Positions 60,470-64,000 of a stretch of DNA of 64,000 bases are shown here, in pieces. Positions within the stretch are counted from its first letter, which is position 1, and every line of letters starts with the position of its first letter. Position numbers and translations under genes: made by a program. The stretch spans positions 372,001 to 436,000 of the forward strand of contig CAVWGP010000011.1 of assembly GCA_963754645.1 (NCBI GenBank). The letters are read 5' to 3'. The notes below the pieces were generated by a model. That model was not told the DNA's origin. It did no database searches and saw only the letters and a program-made list of their open reading frames with translations. The DNA comes from CAVWGP01 sp963754645. GTDB taxonomy: Bacteria; Pseudomonadota; Alphaproteobacteria; Bin65.

Positions 60470-62794
60470 ATGCGCGTCGAGATCGTGGGCGGCGGGCCGG
60501 GCGGGCTCTACAGCGCGATCCTGTTGAAGAAGGCGTTTCCCGGCGCCGCGATCGCCGTCCATGAGCGCAACCGCCCCGACGACACTTTCGGCTTCGGCGT
60601 CGTGTTCTCCGACGAAACGCTGGGCAATTTCCTGTCGCACGATCCCGCAAGCCACGCCGCCATCGCCGGCGCCTTCGCCTATTGGGACGATATCGATTTC
60701 CATTGGAACGGCGAGATCGTGCGCACCGGCGGCCACGGCTTTTGCGGCTGCGGCCGCGTCGAGCTGCTGCAAATCCTCCATGCGCGCTGCCGCGAGCTCG
60801 GCGTCGCGCTCAACTTCGAAATCGAGATCGCCGACCTTGCCGCCTTCGCTGGCGCCGACCTCATCATCGCCGCCGACGGCATCAACAGCCGCGTGCGCGA
60901 AGCCTATAAGGAGCATTTCCGCCCCAGCATCGAATGGCGCAAGAACAAGTTTCTCCTGTGCGGCTCGACCAAGCCCGCCTCCGCCTTCACTTTCCAGTTC
61001 ACCGAGAACAATCACGGCCTCTGGGTGCTCGGCGAATATCAATACAACGCCAAACTCGCGACCTGGATCATCGAGGCGCCCGAGCCCACCTGGGCGAGCG
61101 CGCGGGCCGAAATCGAACATCTCGGCGAGGCCGAAACCCTGGACTATATGGCGCGGCTGTGGGCGCCGCATCTCGACGGCCACGCGCTGCTTGCCAACAA
61201 ATCGATCTGGCGCAGCTTTCCCACCATCCGCAACGCGCGCTGGTATCGCGGCAACATCGTCCTGATCGGCGACGCGCTGCACACCGCGCATTATTCGATC
61301 GGCTCGGGCACCAAGCTGGCGATGGAAGACGCGATCGCCCTTGTCGGCTCGATCAAGCGGCACAAGACGATCGCCGAAGCGCTCGCCCATTTTGAAAGCG
61401 CGCGCCGCGAGGAGGTCGAGAAAACCCAGCACGCCGCCGATGTCTCGGTGCTGTGGACCGAGCACCCGCACCGCTACAAGCGCATGCCGGCGATCCAAGC
61501 CGCGTTCTCGATGCTGACGCGCTCGAAGCAGATCACCTACGACAATCTGCGCCTGCGCGACGCGGGCTTCATCGACCGGGTCGATCGCTGGTTCGCCGGC
61601 ACGGTGCGCGCGCGCGGCTTGCCGGTGGCCGAGGGCGCGCCGCCGATGTTCATGCCGTTCCGCCTCGGCGGATTGACGCTGGCCAACCGCGTCGTCGTCT
61701 CGCCGATGGACATGTACAGCGCCGAGGACGGCACGGTGGGCGATTTCCATTTCGTCCATTTCGGCGCGCTCGCCCATGGCGGCGCCGGGCTCATCGTTTC
61801 GGAAATGGTCTGCGTCTCGGCCGAGGGCCGCATCACGCCGGGCTGCGGCGGCCTCTACAAGCCCGCGCACGTCGCCGCCTGGAAGCGCATCGCCGATTAC
61901 GTGCATGCCAATTCCGCCGCGAAATTCGCAATCCAGCTCGGCCATAGCGGTCGCAAGGGCTCGACCAAGGTCGCCTGGGACGGCATGGACCGGCCGCTCG
62001 ACGCCGGCAATTGGCCGCTGATCGCGCCCTCCTCCGTCAAGCACTACGACGCCATGCAAACGCCGCGCGCAATGACCCGCGCCGACATGGACCTGGTGCG
62101 CGGCCAGTTCGTCGCCGCCACGCGCATGGCGCACGAAGCCGGTGCCGATCTCGTCGAGCTGCATATGGCGCATGGTTATCTGCTGTCGAGCTTCATCACG
62201 CCGGTCGCCAACCGGCGGGCTGACGAGTATGGCGGCTCGCTGGAAAATCGCCTGCGCTATCCGCTCGAAATTCTCGATGCCATGCGCGCCGCCTGGCCCA
62301 AGCACAAGCCAATCTCGGTGCGCATCTCGGCGCATGACTGGGTCGGCGCGCGCGGCATCGGGCCCGACGACGCGGTCGAGATCGCGCGCGCCTTGAAGGC
62401 GCATGGCTGCGACATCGTCGATGTCTCCGCCGGGCAAACCGCGCCCGACGCCGAGCCGGTCTATGGCCGCATGTTCCAAACGCCGTTTGCCGAGCAGGTG
62501 CGCAACGAGGCCGACATCCCGACCATGGCGGTGGGCAACATCACCACTTGGGACCAGGTCAACACCATCGTCGCCGCCGGCCGCGCCGATCTCGTCTGCC
62601 TCGGCCGGCCGCATTTGACCAACCCGCATTTCACCTTGCAGGCCGCCGCCTATTACGGCTTCGCGCCGCAGCCCTGGCCCAGGCAATATCTTTCGGGCCG
62701 CGACCAGGCGCTGCGCCTGGCGCCGCGCGACCGCGCCGAGATCGCCGATCTGCGCAAGGCCGCCAAGGCACCGAGCCACCGGCCGAAGTCCTAA
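60470..62794 (+). CDS. Bifunctional salicylyl-CoA 5-hydroxylase / 2-aminobenzoyl-CoA monooxygenase-reductase type flavoenzyme
   Basis: 774-aa fusion. N-terminal about 370 residues: FAD-dependent aromatic hydroxylase (VEIVGGGPGGLYSAILLKKA, LIGDALHTAHYSIGSGTKLA). C-terminal about 380 residues: old-yellow-enzyme FMN domain (MPFRLGGLTLANRVVVSPMD, IQLGHSGRKGS, ELHMAHGYLLSSFI, SVRISAHDWVG, VDVSAGQTAPDAEP, DLVCLGRPHLTNPHFTLQ). The same fusion is known in aerobic 2-aminobenzoyl-CoA and salicylyl-CoA degradation, where hydroxylation and reduction of the ring are joined. The CoA ligase at 63021 supports a CoA-linked pathway. ATG 60470 with a GGGGCGGGG purine run upstream. Which substrate is used cannot be decided from sequence. 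Confidence 0.9.
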   Translation: MRVEIVGGGPGGLYSAILLKKAFPGAAIAVHERNRPDDTFGFGVVFSDETLGNFLSHDPASHAAIAGAFAYWDDIDFHWNGEIVRTGGHGFCGCGRVELLQILHARCRELGVALNFEIEIADLAAFAGADLIIAADGINSRVREAYKEHFRPSIEWRKNKFLLCGSTKPASAFTFQFTENNHGLWVLGEYQYNAKLATWIIEAPEPTWASARAEIEHLGEAETLDYMARLWAPHLDGHALLANKSIWRSFPTIRNARWYRGNIVLIGDALHTAHYSIGSGTKLAMEDAIALVGSIKRHKTIAEALAHFESARREEVEKTQHAADVSVLWTEHPHRYKRMPAIQAAFSMLTRSKQITYDNLRLRDAGFIDRVDRWFAGTVRARGLPVAEGAPPMFMPFRLGGLTLANRVVVSPMDMYSAEDGTVGDFHFVHFGALAHGGAGLIVSEMVCVSAEGRITPGCGGLYKPAHVAAWKRIADYVHANSAAKFAIQLGHSGRKGSTKVAWDGMDRPLDAGNWPLIAPSSVKHYDAMQTPRAMTRADMDLVRGQFVAATRMAHEAGADLVELHMAHGYLLSSFITPVANRRADEYGGSLENRLRYPLEILDAMRAAWPKHKPISVRISAHDWVGARGIGPDDAVEIARALKAHGCDIVDVSAGQTAPDAEPVYGRMFQTPFAEQVRNEADIPTMAVGNITTWDQVNTIVAAGRADLVCLGRPHLTNPHFTLQAAAYYGFAPQPWPRQYLSGRDQALRLAPRDRAEIADLRKAAKAPSHRPKS

Positions 62795-62810
62795 ACCGGG
62801 AAGTATCGAC

Positions 62811-62908
62811 CACAGAGGCACGGAGGCACAGAGAAGCCACGGAGAAGGTCTGAGCTCACAAGTTCCGCCAATCTCCGTGCCTTCTCTGTGCCTCCGTGCC
62901 TCTGTGGT
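62811..62908. repeat. 36-bp-arm inverted repeat (GAGGCACGGAGGCACAGAG type)
   Basis: Arms 62811-62846 and 62873-62908 are inverted copies with 35 of 36 positions matching and a 26-nt loop. The unit GGCACGGAGGCACAGAGAAG is an internally repeated element common in intergenic regions of unrelated bacteria. It follows the monooxygenase gene and could fold in RNA, but no T-tract follows. Confidence 0.85.
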
Positions 62909-63020
62909 TAAACTTAACTTTGGGCGCGTCGCCCGATTCTTGGAAAAATTCCGGAAGGGGCGCTTGCGCATCGCCCCGCGCTAGGCAAACTCTATCGTCG
63001 AGCAGAGGGGGAAGATCGGC

Positions 63021-64000
63021 ATGACTGCTTCGGCGCGGCGGCCCGGCCTTAAGGGCAACGTGGTCGATTATCTGTTCGAGATCGCCTTGCGGCCGGAGAA
63101 CGAGCACCGGCCGTTTCTCGTCATCGACGACGGCGCCGTGTCCTACTCGTTCCGCCAAGTTTACGAGCGCGCCTGCCAGGCCGGGCACTATCTGAGATCG
63201 CTCGGCTTGCAGCCCGGCGACCGCATGATGATGAGCGTCATGGATGGGCGCGATTTCGTTGCGCTGTTCTTGGGCGCGATGAAGGTCGGCGTCGTGCCGC
63301 TGCCGCTCAACACCTATTTGAAGCCGCGCGACTATCTCTACTACCTCAACGACAGCGCGGCGAAGGCGGCGTTCATCGATGCCAGCCTCGTCAAAACCGT
63401 CGATGAAATCCGGCCGCGGACCGAGTTCGTGCGCCATTTCGGCGTGCTGGGCGCCGGCGCTGGCGCCGCCGCGCCGGGGTACGTGCCGTTCGAGCCCGCG
63501 GCGGACCTGCAGCCGGCTTCGCTCGAAACGCTGCCGCGCCAGCCCGGCGACGTTGCGTTCTGGCTCTATAGTTCGGGCAGCACCGGCGATCCCAAGGGCG
63601 TCGTGCACACCCACGAGCATTTGTATTGGGCCACCGAGCTCGGCGGCCTGGGCGGGCTCGGCATCACGCGCGACGACGTGGTTTCCTGCCCGCCCAAGAT
63701 GTTCTTCGCCTTCGGCCTCGGCGGCCAAGTCTATTTCACGTTGCGCGCCGCGGCGGCGACCCTGGTCAGCGCCGCGCCGATCACGCCCAAGCGCGTGTGG
63801 AACGAATGGCTCAAGCACGAGCCGACCCTGGTCATGGCCGTGCCCACGCTGTTCGCCGGCATGTTGCAACTCGCCGAGAAGGAGATCGGTCTCGAGCGCG
63901 CGCGCCATGCCTGCCGGCGCATCCGGCTGGCGCTCTCCGCCGGCGAGTTGCTGCCGCCGGCACTGATGGAGCGCTGGAAGTCCACGATCGGCCTCGAATT
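63021..64000 (+). CDS. Benzoate-CoA ligase family protein (cut by window end)
   Basis: ATG 63021; open to the window edge, 326 codons visible of an expected 520 or so. ANL-superfamily adenylating enzyme activating aromatic acids to CoA thioesters. Starts with NVVDYLFEIALRPENEHRPF, VGVVPLPLNTYLKPRDYLYY, P-loop FWLYSSGSTGDPKGVVHTHE (about residue 190), CPPKMFFAFGLGGQVYFTLR and RLALSAGELLPPALMERWKS, all typical of the benzoate/2-aminobenzoate/4-hydroxybenzoate-CoA ligase clade. It provides the substrate for the upstream monooxygenase. Exact acid unknown. Confidence 0.92.
   Translation, partial: MTASARRPGLKGNVVDYLFEIALRPENEHRPFLVIDDGAVSYSFRQVYERACQAGHYLRSLGLQPGDRMMMSVMDGRDFVALFLGAMKVGVVPLPLNTYLKPRDYLYYLNDSAAKAAFIDASLVKTVDEIRPRTEFVRHFGVLGAGAGAAAPGYVPFEPAADLQPASLETLPRQPGDVAFWLYSSGSTGDPKGVVHTHEHLYWATELGGLGGLGITRDDVVSCPPKMFFAFGLGGQVYFTLRAAAATLVSAAPITPKRVWNEWLKHEPTLVMAVPTLFAGMLQLAEKEIGLERARHACRRIRLALSAGELLPPALMERWKSTIGLE

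Noticed and set aside
62811..62908. Rho-independent terminator after the monooxygenase gene
   Set aside because: Arms are long and internally repetitive and no T-tract follows; it matches a dispersed intergenic element instead.
1..64000. CRISPR array, tRNA, rRNA, insertion sequence
   Set aside because: Looked for regularly spaced direct repeats, cloverleaf-like segments, 16S/23S text and transposase or integrase motifs; none was found by reading.

Overview
This 64 kb, GC-rich window is chromosomal DNA from an alphaproteobacterium. The conserved blocks mnmE-mnmG-rsmG-parA-parB and holA-lptE-leuS-DUF3576, the parS site inside rsmG, and rsmB-rpe-heparinase II/III point that way and suggest a Rhodospirillales-like lineage; genus and species cannot be told from sequence reading alone. 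No rRNA, tRNA, CRISPR array, transposase or integrase was seen.

Layout. 1-4.3 kb: end of htpX, then rsmB, rpe and a heparinase II/III-like gene. 4.3-8.5 kb (minus strand): a four-gene operon with an ABC exporter whose ATPase motifs are degenerate, two paralogous small methyltransferase-like proteins and a cyclic-nucleotide-binding protein. 8.7-15.6 kb: a glycan cluster (four glycosyltransferases, a histidine phosphatase, a polysaccharide deacetylase, a small membrane protein). 15.6-22.5 kb: a complete oligopeptide-type ABC importer and an alpha/beta hydrolase. 22.5-34.4 kb: an accessory zone with HicAB, a cupin, a quinone oxidoreductase/dienelactone hydrolase pair, ogt, an arsRI-arsC-aquaporin operon, a MazEF-type module, a YnfA-like protein, a DUF255 protein, a vapB-like gene without a vapC, a second quinone oxidoreductase and a ParS-RES toxin-antitoxin pair. 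34.7-38.1 kb: lower-GC DNA carrying a SIR2-HerA anti-phage operon broken by many frame changes. 38.4-45.9 kb: a TctA/TctB-like remnant, a [2Fe-2S] protein, then mnmE-mnmG-rsmG(parS)-parA-parB. 46-50 kb: an accessory insertion between parB and holA (uncharacterised 308-aa protein + PIN nuclease, a partial second parB, a DUF4258/Xre pair, a NicO-family metal exporter, an HNH protein). 50-57.5 kb: holA, lptE, leuS, a DUF3576 lipoprotein, yggS, an OmpR-type regulator lacking the phospho-acceptor Asp, and an MBL-fold hydrolase. 57.8-60 kb: dps and katA. 60.4 kb to the end: aromatic acyl-CoA degradation (bifunctional salicylyl/2-aminobenzoyl-CoA monooxygenase and a benzoate-CoA-ligase-family enzyme).

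Main themes. (i) 22-50 kb is dense in toxin-antitoxin and defence genes. (ii) In two places (quinone oxidoreductase at 33.3 kb, parB at 45.9 kb) a toxin-type gene pair follows a host gene and is itself followed by a second partial copy of that gene's 3' part. (iii) Several autoregulated promoters (hicB, arsR, mazE, DUF4258) place the -10 box 6-9 bp from the start codon, predicting leaderless or nearly leaderless mRNAs. (iv) Three families of palindromic intergenic repeats recur.

Data quality. Many genes, including the normally conserved mnmE, holA and lptE, carry indel-type frame changes between otherwise intact motifs. I read much of this as consensus error in the assembly, so 'broken' genes here need read-level checking before being called pseudogenes.
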